NCBI RefSeq assembly: GCF_900166635.1
Contig: NZ_LT800497.1
Span: 1,092,303-1,156,302, forward strand
Direction: 5' to 3'
Source: Oceanobacillus timonensis
GTDB lineage: Bacteria; Bacillota; Bacilli; Bacillales; Amphibacillaceae
Length of the DNA stretch: 64,000 nucleotides
Translations under genes and position numbers: made by a program
Notes under the pieces: generated by a model
What the model was told of the DNA's origin: nothing
The model's input: only the letters and a program-made list of their open reading frames with translations
The model's database searches: none
Shown here: piece by piece, positions 55,739-64,000 of the stretch
How positions within the stretch are numbered: position 1 is the first letter of the stretch
How the letters are laid out: each line of letters opens with the position of its first letter

Positions 55739-57274
55739 ATGTATTTACAAGATATTTTGCCAAAAATGTCTAAACTTTACTTGGGTAGAATAGTTGATAG
55801 TTTTCTTAAGGATGTTCACATGGATACAGAAGAAGAAATGAGAGACGTTATATTAAAAAACATTGATGAATTTCAAAACAAAGAACGTGTAAAGCGTTAT
55901 TTAGATTTTAATAATGAATCTCGGGATGTGGCCTTACTAAACGAAATGATTTTAATGGCATTGATGGAGAAGGAAGGATATCTTTTAAGCGAATCCGAAC
56001 TTTATAAAGAAGTGGAAGATATGGAAAAAGAGATACTCAGACAAGGGTCGGATGATAATTATATTAATAGGTTCATTCAGAAGGATGCAAAGAGGATTTA
56101 CAGTTCAGTATTGGAAGAAGCTTGGAAAAAAGATGAATCCCTGAATGCCCATGAAATAAATATTTTAAACGTATTAAGAAATGAATTAGATCTTTCTAAA
56201 AGAGAACATTATTTACTGGAAAGCCGTATAGGCAGGTTTCCTAGAAAAGGTAACGACCTACATAGCCACCAACAGATAGGTCGTTCGTTGATAAATTTGC
56301 AAACAAGAGGACTTATTCTTCGTTTTAAAGAAGATACATCATATTATATTATACCGAAAGATATAGCTCGAATTTTACGCTACGAAATGGGTGCGGAACT
56401 TAGAAATGAAGTTTATGCAACTCTACTAACAGACCTTAATGTTACGCAGTTAAGAAAGATCTTAAATGATTTGGAATTTAACGTTAGTGGTGTAAAAGAA
56501 GTTTTGGTTAATCGCATTATAGAATATAATATTTTACCTTCAACAGCACTAAAGGGATTTGGTTCGAAAGAATTATCAGATATTTTAAGAAATTTGGAAG
56601 GTACAAAAATTAGTGGTACTAAAAAAGAAAAAATCCAAAACATCATTGATTATTATGAAACGCTCTCAACACCTACGTCCTCTGACCCAACTGATGAAAG
56701 GGCAAGATTATATGATTTTTATGAGTCGCTATCTGCAAGAGATTATAAAACACTTCGTATTAATAAAATTATTGAAAAAGATGTGCAAGTTGATAATTAT
56801 TTTGAAGAAGCAACTCGATATTTATTTGATTTAAAATTGGGTCTTGATTTATTGGAAATGGAAGGAACAAGGCATGCTGACGGAAAAGTTCAATTTAATC
56901 CAACAGAAGTCATGTTATGGGATAATAAGAGTACAGAAGAACCCTATACTTTTCCGGAAAAAGACTTTAAACAGTTTTTAAGATATATTCGTTCAGATAA
57001 AATGAGAGTAACACTTTTTTTAATTGTAGTACATGACTATACAAAGAGCGCTGTTGCACAAGCTCAAAAATTGAAGGCGTTTTCAGAACAGGATACAGAT
57101 GTGGCTTTGATAAAGGCAGCTGATTTAGCATATGTAGCAGAAGAATGGAAGAATTTTTCTGATCAGAAAGAACCACGATTTAATCTGCAAGTATTTAATA
57201 TGACAGGAGAATTAACTCGAAATATGTTATTAAGTAGAATGGAATGGGCATTGAAAAGTAGCCAAATTGTGTAA
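55739..57274 (+). CDS. Putative nuclease: winged-helix, two SAP-like motifs, FokI-like domain
   Basis: 511 residues from the ATG at 55739, with GAGGGGG 11 bases upstream; a TTG at 55694 would add 15 residues. Numbering from the ATG, residues 1-130 are helical and charged, and about 135-215 look winged-helix (SLINLQTRGLILRFKEDTSY). Residues 233-264 (LNVTQLRKILNDLEF then SGVKEVLVNRI) and about 271-309 are SAP-like. The C-terminus has HADG (D381) and WDNKS (D395, K397), a PD-(D/E)xK triad. It is followed by FKQFLRYI and a downstream stretch that aligns by eye with the FokI cleavage domain. No methyltransferase is near. A DNA-targeting nuclease is inferred. Confidence 0.6.
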   Translation: MYLQDILPKMSKLYLGRIVDSFLKDVHMDTEEEMRDVILKNIDEFQNKERVKRYLDFNNESRDVALLNEMILMALMEKEGYLLSESELYKEVEDMEKEILRQGSDDNYINRFIQKDAKRIYSSVLEEAWKKDESLNAHEINILNVLRNELDLSKREHYLLESRIGRFPRKGNDLHSHQQIGRSLINLQTRGLILRFKEDTSYYIIPKDIARILRYEMGAELRNEVYATLLTDLNVTQLRKILNDLEFNVSGVKEVLVNRIIEYNILPSTALKGFGSKELSDILRNLEGTKISGTKKEKIQNIIDYYETLSTPTSSDPTDERARLYDFYESLSARDYKTLRINKIIEKDVQVDNYFEEATRYLFDLKLGLDLLEMEGTRHADGKVQFNPTEVMLWDNKSTEEPYTFPEKDFKQFLRYIRSDKMRVTLFLIVVHDYTKSAVAQAQKLKAFSEQDTDVALIKAADLAYVAEEWKNFSDQKEPRFNLQVFNMTGELTRNMLLSRMEWALKSSQIV

Positions 57275-57347
57275 GGATAGAAGTAATCAAAAGAAAATTT
57301 GAGTTCAATCTATATTGCAAAAGTTCTTCTAGTCAGTGGTATTATTT

Positions 57348-57351
57348 AATC
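57348..57351. repeat. Left target-site duplication AATC
   Basis: AATC directly outside the left inverted repeat matches AATC at 58921-58924 directly outside the right one. Confidence 0.75.
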
Positions 57352-58920
57352 GAATGAATTTCATAATTCTTATCCCTTGTGCCCCAATGAGTTCAGGACA
57401 TGAAAAAAGAAGTACCTCCCCAAATCTTGTATAATGGTAGTTGACAAGAAAACCATAAAAAGACTGGAGGAGTACTTCTTATGACCATTATACGACAACC
57501 GAGCCTATTTGGCATCCAAGAATTATATGACATGGAACCTACCCAAAAATATGAAGCGATTATTTCAGCGATTGATCTGGATCTTATTTATCATGCGATT
57601 AATAAGAAATCCCGGCTGGGAGCGCCTGTTGAGCTAAATTATGCAGGGATGATTATTTCCTTTTTTATTCGCTACATCGAACGCATCCCAACGATCAAAG
57701 ACTTAATCAAGCGTCTCAATGATGACTTTATCTTTAAAATGAACTGCGGATTTCTGGTTTCCGACGCTATTCCATCAGAAGCTGCGTATTCTCGTCTCGT
57801 AACGAAACTGAGTGAATCAGATATTTTAGAAAAATCCTTCGAAAGCGTAACGCTGGCAGCTGTCACAGAAGGGTTTATTGCCGATGAAGTCATTGCCATT
57901 GATGCCACCCATTTTGAAGCACGAGATAAGGCACCCGTTCAAAAAGAAGAAAAACCGGAAGCTGCGCCCAAAAAGCGTGGGCGTAAATCCAAAGAAGAAC
58001 GCGAACAGTACCTTCAAGAACAAGCAGAAAAGGAAGCAAACCTGCCATTGTATGAAAAGAAAATCGAAGCACAGTTAGACGTTCCGTTAGACATCTTGCG
58101 TGCAGAAGTACCACTAGCCCCCAAATGGGGTGTGAAAAAGAATGCAGACGGTAAAAATGAATACTGGTTTGGCTACAAAGGACATCTCGCAGTTGGTACA
58201 TCAAGCCAGTATATTCTACAATCCTTGTTTTCATCTGGCAGCTTAAATGATGGAAAAGCCGCTATCGCCTTATTAAAGGGAACGGACCAGCGCCTTCCTC
58301 TTACCACTGTTCATTATAATACGCTAGATGCTGGTTACGATTTCGAGCCGATTTATGAACAGATTCATCGCATGGGACAACAGTCTGTCATTGCCTATAA
58401 TAAGCGCAATGAAGGCGAAATGATTGGGTTTGATAAGAATTTTGCCCCAACCTGTTTTCGAGAACATTCCTATAAATATGATAGCTTTGATCCAAAATAC
58501 GAAACATTGAAATATACCAGACCAAAGGAATGCAGCGACTGCCCACTTGCGAACGAAGGTATCTGTCAAAAAGTGTATAAAGTCAAGATAACTACGGATT
58601 TAAGACGTTATACTGCGCCTGCACGCGGATCAAGAGCTTGGAAAAAGATTTTTAAACAACGGACAGCAGTAGAACGTGTCAATGCTTATCTGAAAGAGTT
58701 CTATCAGCTAAACAATGTTCGTTATCGTACTGGAAAGCGTGCGAAAGTCCATTTTGATATGGTCGCTTTGATTTATAATGCTTCCAAATTAGCTGCGGAT
58801 CGCATCCAAGCTGAGCTTATTCAACAACAACAAACTGCATAATTTTGTTTTTAAAAATACACTTTCGAAAATTCGGTTCGTCTTTGTATTTTTAAAAAGA
58901 GCAATTATGAAATTCATTCA
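57352..58920 (+). mobile_element. Complete insertion sequence, 1569 bp
   Basis: Left end GAATGAATTTCATAATT (57352-57368) is repeated in inverse orientation at the right end (AATTATGAAATTCATTC, to 58920). Direct repeats AATC flank it at 57348-57351 and 58921-58924, a 4-base target duplication. One transposase gene fills it. Intact ends and an intact gene suggest a recent insertion. Confidence 0.88.
57481..58842 (+). CDS. DDE transposase, IS1182-like
   Basis: 453 residues. An N-terminal DUF772-type domain (MIISFFIRYIERIPTIKDL) is followed by the DDE catalytic core. The first Asp is in AIDATHFEARDK, the second in NTLDAGYDFEPI and the Glu in TAVERVNAYLKEF. A Lys/Glu-rich insert lies at about 155-195. 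A Cys-containing segment CSDCPLANEGICQK is typical of the IS1182 group. GGAGGAG precedes the ATG. It mobilises the element between 57352 and 58920. The family name is by resemblance only. Confidence 0.88.
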   Translation: MTIIRQPSLFGIQELYDMEPTQKYEAIISAIDLDLIYHAINKKSRLGAPVELNYAGMIISFFIRYIERIPTIKDLIKRLNDDFIFKMNCGFLVSDAIPSEAAYSRLVTKLSESDILEKSFESVTLAAVTEGFIADEVIAIDATHFEARDKAPVQKEEKPEAAPKKRGRKSKEEREQYLQEQAEKEANLPLYEKKIEAQLDVPLDILRAEVPLAPKWGVKKNADGKNEYWFGYKGHLAVGTSSQYILQSLFSSGSLNDGKAAIALLKGTDQRLPLTTVHYNTLDAGYDFEPIYEQIHRMGQQSVIAYNKRNEGEMIGFDKNFAPTCFREHSYKYDSFDPKYETLKYTRPKECSDCPLANEGICQKVYKVKITTDLRRYTAPARGSRAWKKIFKQRTAVERVNAYLKEFYQLNNVRYRTGKRAKVHFDMVALIYNASKLAADRIQAELIQQQQTA

Positions 58921-59111
58921 ATCAGTAGTAAATTTTTTCAATTGAGAATTAGTGTATAAAAATATAATTAAGGACGAGTTTTTTTTTGAAGGAAGTCATA
59001 GATTAATTGCATTAAAAATTTTTCATAAATCATGTATTAAATAAATTCACCGTATAAACAGCTATATTATACGGTGAATTTATTTGCCTTTGTGCAACAT
59101 TTACTGTTTAA
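58921..59111. other. AT-rich intergenic DNA beyond the IS
   Basis: About 190 bases starting with the right AATC duplication (58921-58924). A dyad, AATTCACCGTATA with TATACGGTGAATT (about 59044-59080), lies before the ytaF stop and probably terminates that minus-strand gene. Confidence 0.5.
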
Positions 59112-59744
59112 TTAGCCGCTAAATATATTCCAACACCCCAGTGTAATCAGGAAAACGGATGGTAAAAAGGATAAACGCTGTAAAGCAGGTATTTTCCACA
59201 AATAACTCCCGAACATGATACCGCTATATAAAAATAATCCACTCATACCAGCTGTTAATAATGCGGTAATTAATGGAGAATATCCAAGCATCGCAGCACC
59301 AATTCCTGCACCAAATGCATCGAGAGCCAAAGCAAATCCCAGCAGAATCGATTCATTAATGGAAATGATTCCGGATTTATCTAAGTCAGCTTCTTTCGGA
59401 CGGCTGAGCACCGTTTTTACATGTTTCAATTTAACGTTTGAAGAAGGTTGCTCCCCGTTTGCTGCTGACTCTGTTTCTCTTGACCGAAACATAGAAATCA
59501 GGGAGAAGAAGCCTAAAAAGATAAGAATACCCCCGCCGAGCATACTGGCGCCCTGTGGAGAGATGAATGAGCGCAAGAAATCACCGACCTCCATTGACAG
59601 AAAGACAATCAGCCCAGAACAAAACATAATAATAAATAAAGAAAGTAAAGGTACTCTGATTTGCCGCATACCATAGGTGATACCAACACTAAAACCATCC
59701 AGACTTACTGCAATAACGAGTAAAAGCATCCCTGTATATATCAT
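59112..59744 (-). CDS. ytaF: Sporulation membrane protein YtaF (MntP-like)
   Basis: 210 residues from the ATG at 59744, 9 bases after AGAGG. Two repeats of three helices carry the paired motifs AVSLDGFSVGITYGMR and ALALDAFGAGIGAAMLG, as in the YtaF/MntP superfamily. A charged linker (about 95-130) separates them. In B. subtilis ytaF is linked to sporulation, but its molecular role is unclear; MntP relatives export manganese. It is a single gene, divergent from topB. Confidence 0.85.
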   Translation of the reverse strand: MIYTGMLLLVIAVSLDGFSVGITYGMRQIRVPLLSLFIIMFCSGLIVFLSMEVGDFLRSFISPQGASMLGGGILIFLGFFSLISMFRSRETESAANGEQPSSNVKLKHVKTVLSRPKEADLDKSGIISINESILLGFALALDAFGAGIGAAMLGYSPLITALLTAGMSGLFLYSGIMFGSYLWKIPALQRLSFLPSVFLITLGCWNIFSG

Positions 59745-59918
59745 ACGTAACATCCTCTTTCTAATCAGTCCAAATAACATTTTCAATCGATGCCATGTTT
59801 TTATGTACGATATTCTATGTTTTCAGGCGTAATGTGTGCCTTGGCTGAACGTGTTGGGAGAAAATATGTTAAAGTAGTAACAGACGAAAAATAGAAATGA
59901 ATCAAATGAGGGATAGAT

Positions 59919-62084
59919 ATGAGTAAGACAGTGGTATTAGCAGAAAAGCCATCTGTAGGCAGAGATATAGCAAGAGTTCTCGGATGTCATAAAAAAGGGA
60001 ATGGCTTCCAAGAAGGGAAACAATATATTGTGACCTGGGCGTTGGGACATTTAGTTACCCTGGCAGACCCAGAAACGTATGACGCGAAATATAAAACCTG
60101 GAATATGGAAGATTTGCCAATGCTTCCCGACCATTTGAAATTGGTTGTCATGAAGAAGACGGGCAAGCAATTTCAAACAGTGAAGCAGCAAATGACCCGT
60201 CAAGATGTGGGAGACATTGTGATTGCAACCGATGCCGGACGAGAAGGAGAACTCGTTGCCAGATGGATTATTGACAAAGCGCATGTCAAGAAGCCGATTA
60301 AGCGTCTATGGATCAGCTCTGTTACGGATAAAGCGATTAAAGACGGCTTCCGAAACCTGAAGCCGGGAAATAAGTATTGGAATCTGTATCAATCTGCCGT
60401 AGCCCGATCAGAAGCAGACTGGTATGTCGGGTTAAACGCAACCAGAGCGCTGACAACGAAGCATAACGCATCTTTATCGAGCGGGCGTGTACAAACCCCG
60501 ACACTGGAAATGATTGCAATGCGGGAACAGGAAATCAACCAATTCAAGCCAAAAAGCTACTATCAGCTGCAAGGAAAAACAAAAGGTGGATTTGTTGTTA
60601 CTTGGAAGGATAAAAATAACCAATCCCGTATCTTTTCCAAAGAAGCAGTGGATAAGTTAAAAGCCAAAGTTTCCAAGGATAAAGCAGTTGTTCAGCATGT
60701 GGATAAAAAACACAAGAAAAAACACGCTCCGACATTGTATGATTTAACTGATTTACAGCGCGACGCTAACCGGATATTTCAATTTTCCGGAAAGCAGACG
60801 TTATCTGTCTTGCAGAAATTATATGAACAGCACAAGCTTGTCACGTATCCGAGAACGGATTCCAGGCATTTATCAACAGATATGGTATCTACCTTGAAAG
60901 AACGTGTAAAAGCTTGTGGTGTGGATGAGTATGCCAAAGCAGCCAATAAAATTTTGAAAGAAGATTTACGGGTTAGCAAAGCGATTGTGGATAATAGTAA
61001 AGTCTCTGATCACCATGCCATTATCCCAACAGAAGAATCTGTTGATTATAGCGCGTTGTCCAACCAGGAGCGGAAAATCTATCAGTTGATTGTACAACGT
61101 TTCTTAGGTGCGCTGTCCAAGCCGTATGAATATGAGCAGACAAACATTACGGTAGAAGCAGGCGGAGAGACTTTTGAAGCAAAAGGAAACAGAGTGGTTG
61201 TTTTAGGCTGGAAAGAAATTTACCAGCATCAGACAGACGACGAGGAAGAAATACGCTCCAATGTTCCTCAAGTAACAAAAGGAGAGGAATTAGCGCTTCA
61301 TTTTACTATCAAAGAAGGAAAAACCACCCCGCCGGAACGTTTTACAGAGGGAACGCTTCTGCAGGCGATGGAAAATCCAACGAAATATATGGAAACAAAT
61401 AAACAAGAGCTTGTGAAAACAATGAAGCAATCAGGCGGGATTGGAACTGTTGCTACGCGTGCCGATATTATTGAGAAACTGTTCAATAATCAATATATGG
61501 AGCTGAAAGGAAAATATATTTACCTGACCTCCACAGGCAGACAGCTGTTGGAATTAGCGCCAGAAAAGTTGCGCTCGCCGATATTAACGGCAGAATGGGA
61601 ACAAAAACTGGCGCAAATTGCAGAAGGTAAGCTGAAAAAGGATGTCTTTTTAAAGGAAATCAAGACCTATACCAAACAAGCTGTACAAGAAATTAAAGCT
61701 AGTGAAGAAAAATTCAAACATGACAATATGACTGGAACGAAATGTCCGAAATGCGGCAAGCTGATGTTGGAAGTAAAAAATAAACATGGCAGAAAACTGG
61801 TCTGTCAAGACCGCAGCTGCGGTGGGAAAAAGAACATTGCAAAATATACCAATGCACGCTGCCCTAACTGTCACAAGCGTATGGAGCTCCGTGGCGAGGG
61901 AGAAGGACAAATGTTTACGTGTTCCTGCGGGCATCGGGAAAAACTTTCTACCTTCCAGGCAAGAAAAGACAAAGAAAAGAAACAAAAGGTATCTAAAAAA
62001 GATGTGAATAAGTATATGAAGAACCAGGATGATTTTAAAAATAATGCACTTGCCGATCAACTTGCAAAATTGAAAGATAAATAA
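59919..62084 (+). CDS. topB: DNA topoisomerase III (type IA)
   Basis: 721 residues. The Toprim domain is at the N-terminus (VLAEKPSVGRDIARVLG, with the acidic motif IATDAGREGELVARWI). The catalytic Tyr is in VTYPRTDSRHLS. GTVATRADIIEKLF is the usual later block. Two C-terminal zinc-ribbon-like segments (CPKCGKLM and then CPNCHKRM) precede a lysine-rich tail. It relaxes and decatenates DNA by single-strand passage. Length and tail match the TopB of Bacillus. A terminator follows at 62107. Confidence 0.94.
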   Translation: MSKTVVLAEKPSVGRDIARVLGCHKKGNGFQEGKQYIVTWALGHLVTLADPETYDAKYKTWNMEDLPMLPDHLKLVVMKKTGKQFQTVKQQMTRQDVGDIVIATDAGREGELVARWIIDKAHVKKPIKRLWISSVTDKAIKDGFRNLKPGNKYWNLYQSAVARSEADWYVGLNATRALTTKHNASLSSGRVQTPTLEMIAMREQEINQFKPKSYYQLQGKTKGGFVVTWKDKNNQSRIFSKEAVDKLKAKVSKDKAVVQHVDKKHKKKHAPTLYDLTDLQRDANRIFQFSGKQTLSVLQKLYEQHKLVTYPRTDSRHLSTDMVSTLKERVKACGVDEYAKAANKILKEDLRVSKAIVDNSKVSDHHAIIPTEESVDYSALSNQERKIYQLIVQRFLGALSKPYEYEQTNITVEAGGETFEAKGNRVVVLGWKEIYQHQTDDEEEIRSNVPQVTKGEELALHFTIKEGKTTPPERFTEGTLLQAMENPTKYMETNKQELVKTMKQSGGIGTVATRADIIEKLFNNQYMELKGKYIYLTSTGRQLLELAPEKLRSPILTAEWEQKLAQIAEGKLKKDVFLKEIKTYTKQAVQEIKASEEKFKHDNMTGTKCPKCGKLMLEVKNKHGRKLVCQDRSCGGKKNIAKYTNARCPNCHKRMELRGEGEGQMFTCSCGHREKLSTFQARKDKEKKQKVSKKDVNKYMKNQDDFKNNALADQLAKLKDK

Positions 62085-62106
62085 AAGCAAAGATGGCTTA
62101 TCTGAG

Positions 62107-62136
62107 AAGTCCCTGCGAACAAACAGGGACTTTTCA
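62107..62136 (+). terminator. Terminator of topB
   Basis: AAGTCCCTG pairs with CAGGGACTT, followed by TTCAT. It lies 22 bases after the stop codon. Confidence 0.7.
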
Positions 62137-62273
62137 TCTGGATAGGCTGTTGATAAGCGGAAAAAATCACAAAATATACACAAGAAATAAAGATGAAACG
62201 GTTTACTTCATGCTTGAAAAGACTTATCATTTAAGGTGAACCATGTTAATTATGTAAGGGGGGTTTTCATTTC

Positions 62274-62513
62274 ATGGCTTTTGTTATTCTTGACCCGTGC
62301 CAAGGTGAGAAATCAGGAGAATGCGTCAGTGTTTGTCCTGTTGATTGTATAGAAGAAGGTATCAAGCAATTTTATATTGATCCTGATATTTGTATCGATT
62401 GCGGCGCGTGCAAAGCAGTTTGCCCGGTATCTGCAATTGAAGAGGAGTATGATTTGACTCCGGATCAAGAGAAGTATTTAGAAGAAGCAGAAGAATTTTT
62501 TGCGAATAAGTAG
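62274..62513 (+). CDS. 7Fe-type ferredoxin
   Basis: 79 residues. Cys at positions 9, 17, 21 and 25, then 40, 43, 46 and 50, give the spacing Cx7Cx3CPx2C and Cx2Cx2Cx3CP of Azotobacter-type [3Fe-4S][4Fe-4S] ferredoxins. The acidic C-terminal helix (PDQEKYLEEAEEFF) is also typical. It transfers electrons in the cytoplasm; no partner enzyme is nearby. GGGGGG lies before the ATG, and a terminator follows. Confidence 0.9.
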   Translation: MAFVILDPCQGEKSGECVSVCPVDCIEEGIKQFYIDPDICIDCGACKAVCPVSAIEEEYDLTPDQEKYLEEAEEFFANK

Positions 62514-62542
62514 ATACTTCTGATTGGTATCTGTCATAGATA

Positions 62543-62578
62543 AGCCCGTCTGTTTTTGATGCAGACGGGCTGTTTTTT
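62543..62578 (+). terminator. Terminator of the ferredoxin gene
   Basis: AGCCCGTCTG pairs with CAGACGGGCT, followed by GTTTTTT. Confidence 0.85.
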
Positions 62579-62619
62579 AGGATGAAAATAAATGTATCCA
62601 ATATCGATCATTCGATTGT

Positions 62620-62766
62620 CTAGTTATCTTTTGATTCTTCTTGTACTTCCTCAGCCAGCTTACTGGCAACCCAGCGTTTTGCTGTTTCTTCGTCGATTTC
62701 ATATTCTTTGCCTGCACGTAGTAAATCACCGTGGTAGGCGGTTTGTACGTTCATTTTTACTTTCAT
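62620..62766 (-). CDS. Small YqbF-like (phage-type) protein
   Basis: 48 residues on the minus strand, starting at an ATG with AAAGGAG 7 bases before it. The sequence includes VQTAYHGDLLRAGKEYEIDE and TAKRWVASKLAEE. A short strand-rich domain of the form with GKEY and a following helix ending in AEE occurs in YqbF-type proteins of Bacillus phages and prophages. I see no other phage genes nearby, so it may be a stray or domesticated copy. Function unknown. Confidence 0.65.
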   Translation of the reverse strand: MKVKMNVQTAYHGDLLRAGKEYEIDEETAKRWVASKLAEEVQEESKDN

Positions 62767-62941
62767 GGGGATGCTCCTTTACATAAAGTAGTATTAAAAT
62801 AATACCTAAAGTATGTATCATATGAGAAATGCTATTTTGATTATAACGTAAAATAAGTGAATCAATCTAGTAAATGTGCACGTCATGTACATTAGAAGGA
62901 TGGCCATTTTTATAAGGTGAAATAAAAATTTTTGATTTTTA

Positions 62942-62970
62942 TTGACAATTGAAAGCGTTATCTTTAATAT
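62942..62970 (+). promoter_or_regulatory. Promoter with cre site inside the spacer
   Basis: TTGACA (62942-62947) and TAATAT (62965-62970) are 17 bases apart. The spacer holds a full match to the cre consensus TGNAANCGNWNNCW (TGAAAGCGTTATCT, 62950-62963). The two hexamers and the layout are the same as at 124-152. Confidence 0.75.
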
Positions 62971-62981
62971 GTAGTTAAACA

Positions 62982-62993
62982 TTAAACGTTTAA
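62982..62993. promoter_or_regulatory. LacI-type operator
   Basis: TTAAACGTTTAA is a perfect 12-base palindrome with central CG, placed 11 bases after the -10 box. The regulator encoded just downstream is the likely ligand. Confidence 0.6.
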
Positions 62994-63018
62994 CTTTTAT
63001 GTATGGAGAGGATGTCTA

Positions 63019-64000
63019 TTGAACGTCACTTTAAGAGATGTAAGCAAGCATTGTGGCTTATCAACAGCTACCGTATCGCATGTATTGCATGGAACAAAAT
63101 CTGTTAAGAAAGAAACGAAAGAGAAGGTATTACGATCTGTTGAAGCCTTAGGCTATATACCACATGCATCTGCCCGTCAGCTTAAATCCGGGTCCAGCAA
63201 GCTAATTGGTGTTTTAACCATAGGTTATAATCAGTTTTTTACAGATATACTTAATGGAATACAATGTCAGGCAGAAGCTTTAGGATGGAAATTTATTGTA
63301 GGAAGTACAGGGGAAGATATAAAAGCACAACAATCATTTCTAGATTCTCTGATGCAAAAAAGAGTAGAAGGCATTATTATGGCACCGACAAAAGGGTGGA
63401 CAAAGGAAAAACTAAAACGCTATATAAATAACACTTCCATGATATTTTTGGATCGTAAAGTACCTGGTTTGGAGGAATATACATTAACTACAAATAATAA
63501 ACAAGTTTCAATGGATGCAGTCAATCATCTAATCAACCGACATTTCTATAAAGAAATAGGTATGATTTATGCAAATTCGGAGGTTTCTTCGATGGAAGAA
63601 CGGAAGCAAGGATATATGGAAGCGATGCAGCGTGCCAGTTTACCATTGAAAGACTCTTTCATAGCTTTTGGTGATGGCAGTACTGAAACGGGGCAGAGAG
63701 CAATGAAACAGTTATTGGATTTGAACCCTGATATCGAAGCAGTCTACATTACGAATAATCGTTTACTCCTTGGGGCATATAGAGAACTAAAACGTAGAAA
63801 TAAAAAAATTCCCGAGGACATAGCTATTATAGGTTTTGACGTGGAACCTTGGATGGAATTTTTATATCCACAAATCACAGTTGTAGAACAGCCTGTTCAA
63901 AGAATAGGGGAGCTGGCTATACAAAAATTATTAGATATAAAAAATGGAGACAAGAAAAGAACAGAAGAATTGAAAAATAAGTTAATTATCGGAGAAACAT
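63019..64000 (+). CDS. LacI/GalR-family transcriptional regulator, cut by window end
   Basis: The visible 327 residues start at a TTG, with GGAGAGG about 9 bases upstream. The HTH is TLRDVSKHCGLSTATVSHVL, followed by a hinge with YIPHASARQLKSG and the periplasmic-binding-like effector domain to the window end. Family members run about 330-345 residues, so only a few are missing. The promoter carries a cre and a candidate autoregulatory operator. Structural genes under its control probably lie beyond the window. It is only distantly similar to the regulator at 280. Confidence 0.88.
   Translation, partial: MNVTLRDVSKHCGLSTATVSHVLHGTKSVKKETKEKVLRSVEALGYIPHASARQLKSGSSKLIGVLTIGYNQFFTDILNGIQCQAEALGWKFIVGSTGEDIKAQQSFLDSLMQKRVEGIIMAPTKGWTKEKLKRYINNTSMIFLDRKVPGLEEYTLTTNNKQVSMDAVNHLINRHFYKEIGMIYANSEVSSMEERKQGYMEAMQRASLPLKDSFIAFGDGSTETGQRAMKQLLDLNPDIEAVYITNNRLLLGAYRELKRRNKKIPEDIAIIGFDVEPWMEFLYPQITVVEQPVQRIGELAIQKLLDIKNGDKKRTEELKNKLIIGET

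Noticed and set aside
57878..58234. Antisense and alternate frames inside the transposase
   Set aside because: They reflect the codon bias of the transposase; no start signals.

Overview
The window looks like chromosomal DNA from a low-GC, endospore-forming Bacillaceae, probably close to Oceanobacillus or Virgibacillus. The signs are strong GGAGG-type ribosome binding sites, many TTG/GTG starts, a T-box leader, cre and CodY-type sites, an alpha/beta SASP gene and a YtaF-type sporulation gene. The genus is an inference; no rRNA gene is present to settle it. I saw no tRNA gene and no CRISPR array.

Layout. (1) 1-9470: a LacI-type regulator with a cre-containing promoter and two operators, followed by an apparent catabolic gene set: an MHS-type transporter, an aldehyde dehydrogenase, a beta-hydroxyacid dehydrogenase with an unusual substrate loop, a D-2-hydroxyacid dehydrogenase, a threonine-synthase-like PLP enzyme and an aminotransferase. 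A palindromic MITE-like repeat interrupts it at about 5400-5752. (2) 9344-16740: mixed housekeeping genes (small membrane protein, Era-like GTPase, acyl-CoA synthetase, M19 dipeptidase, YitT protein, SRPBCC protein, SASP, aldo/keto reductase). (3) 16745-32430: amino-acid biosynthesis. It holds ilvE, a HAD phosphatase beside serA and a serC-like aminotransferase, ilvD, and an ilvB-ilvH-ilvC-leuB-leuC-leuD-ilvA series behind a T-box whose specifier reads AUC (Ile). leuA is absent from its usual place between ilvC and leuB. (4) 32431-39033: an oligopeptide-type ABC operon (two ATPases, two permeases, one binding lipoprotein) with a near-perfect CodY box upstream. (5) 39036-40120: a remnant of an Rpn-type protein and a longer, second copy of the MITE-like repeat. 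(6) 40217-54017: rpiA, an asnO-type asparagine synthetase, a split chromate transporter pair, the mannitol operon mtlA-mtlR-mtlF-mtlD, a Cof-type phosphatase, an M3 peptidase and cvfB. (7) 54569-58924: an AEC transporter, then an AT-rich accessory patch. The patch holds an orphan protein with tandem SAP-like motifs and a FokI-like nuclease domain, and next to it a complete 1569-bp insertion sequence with 4-bp target duplications. (8) 59112-64000: ytaF, topB, a 7Fe-type ferredoxin, a small phage-type protein and a second LacI-type regulator cut by the window end. Its promoter has the same design as the first one.

The most unusual items are the SAP/FokI-like nuclease, the unassigned catabolic set with its odd dehydrogenase loop, the two related hairpin-rich repeats, and the ilv-leu operon without leuA.
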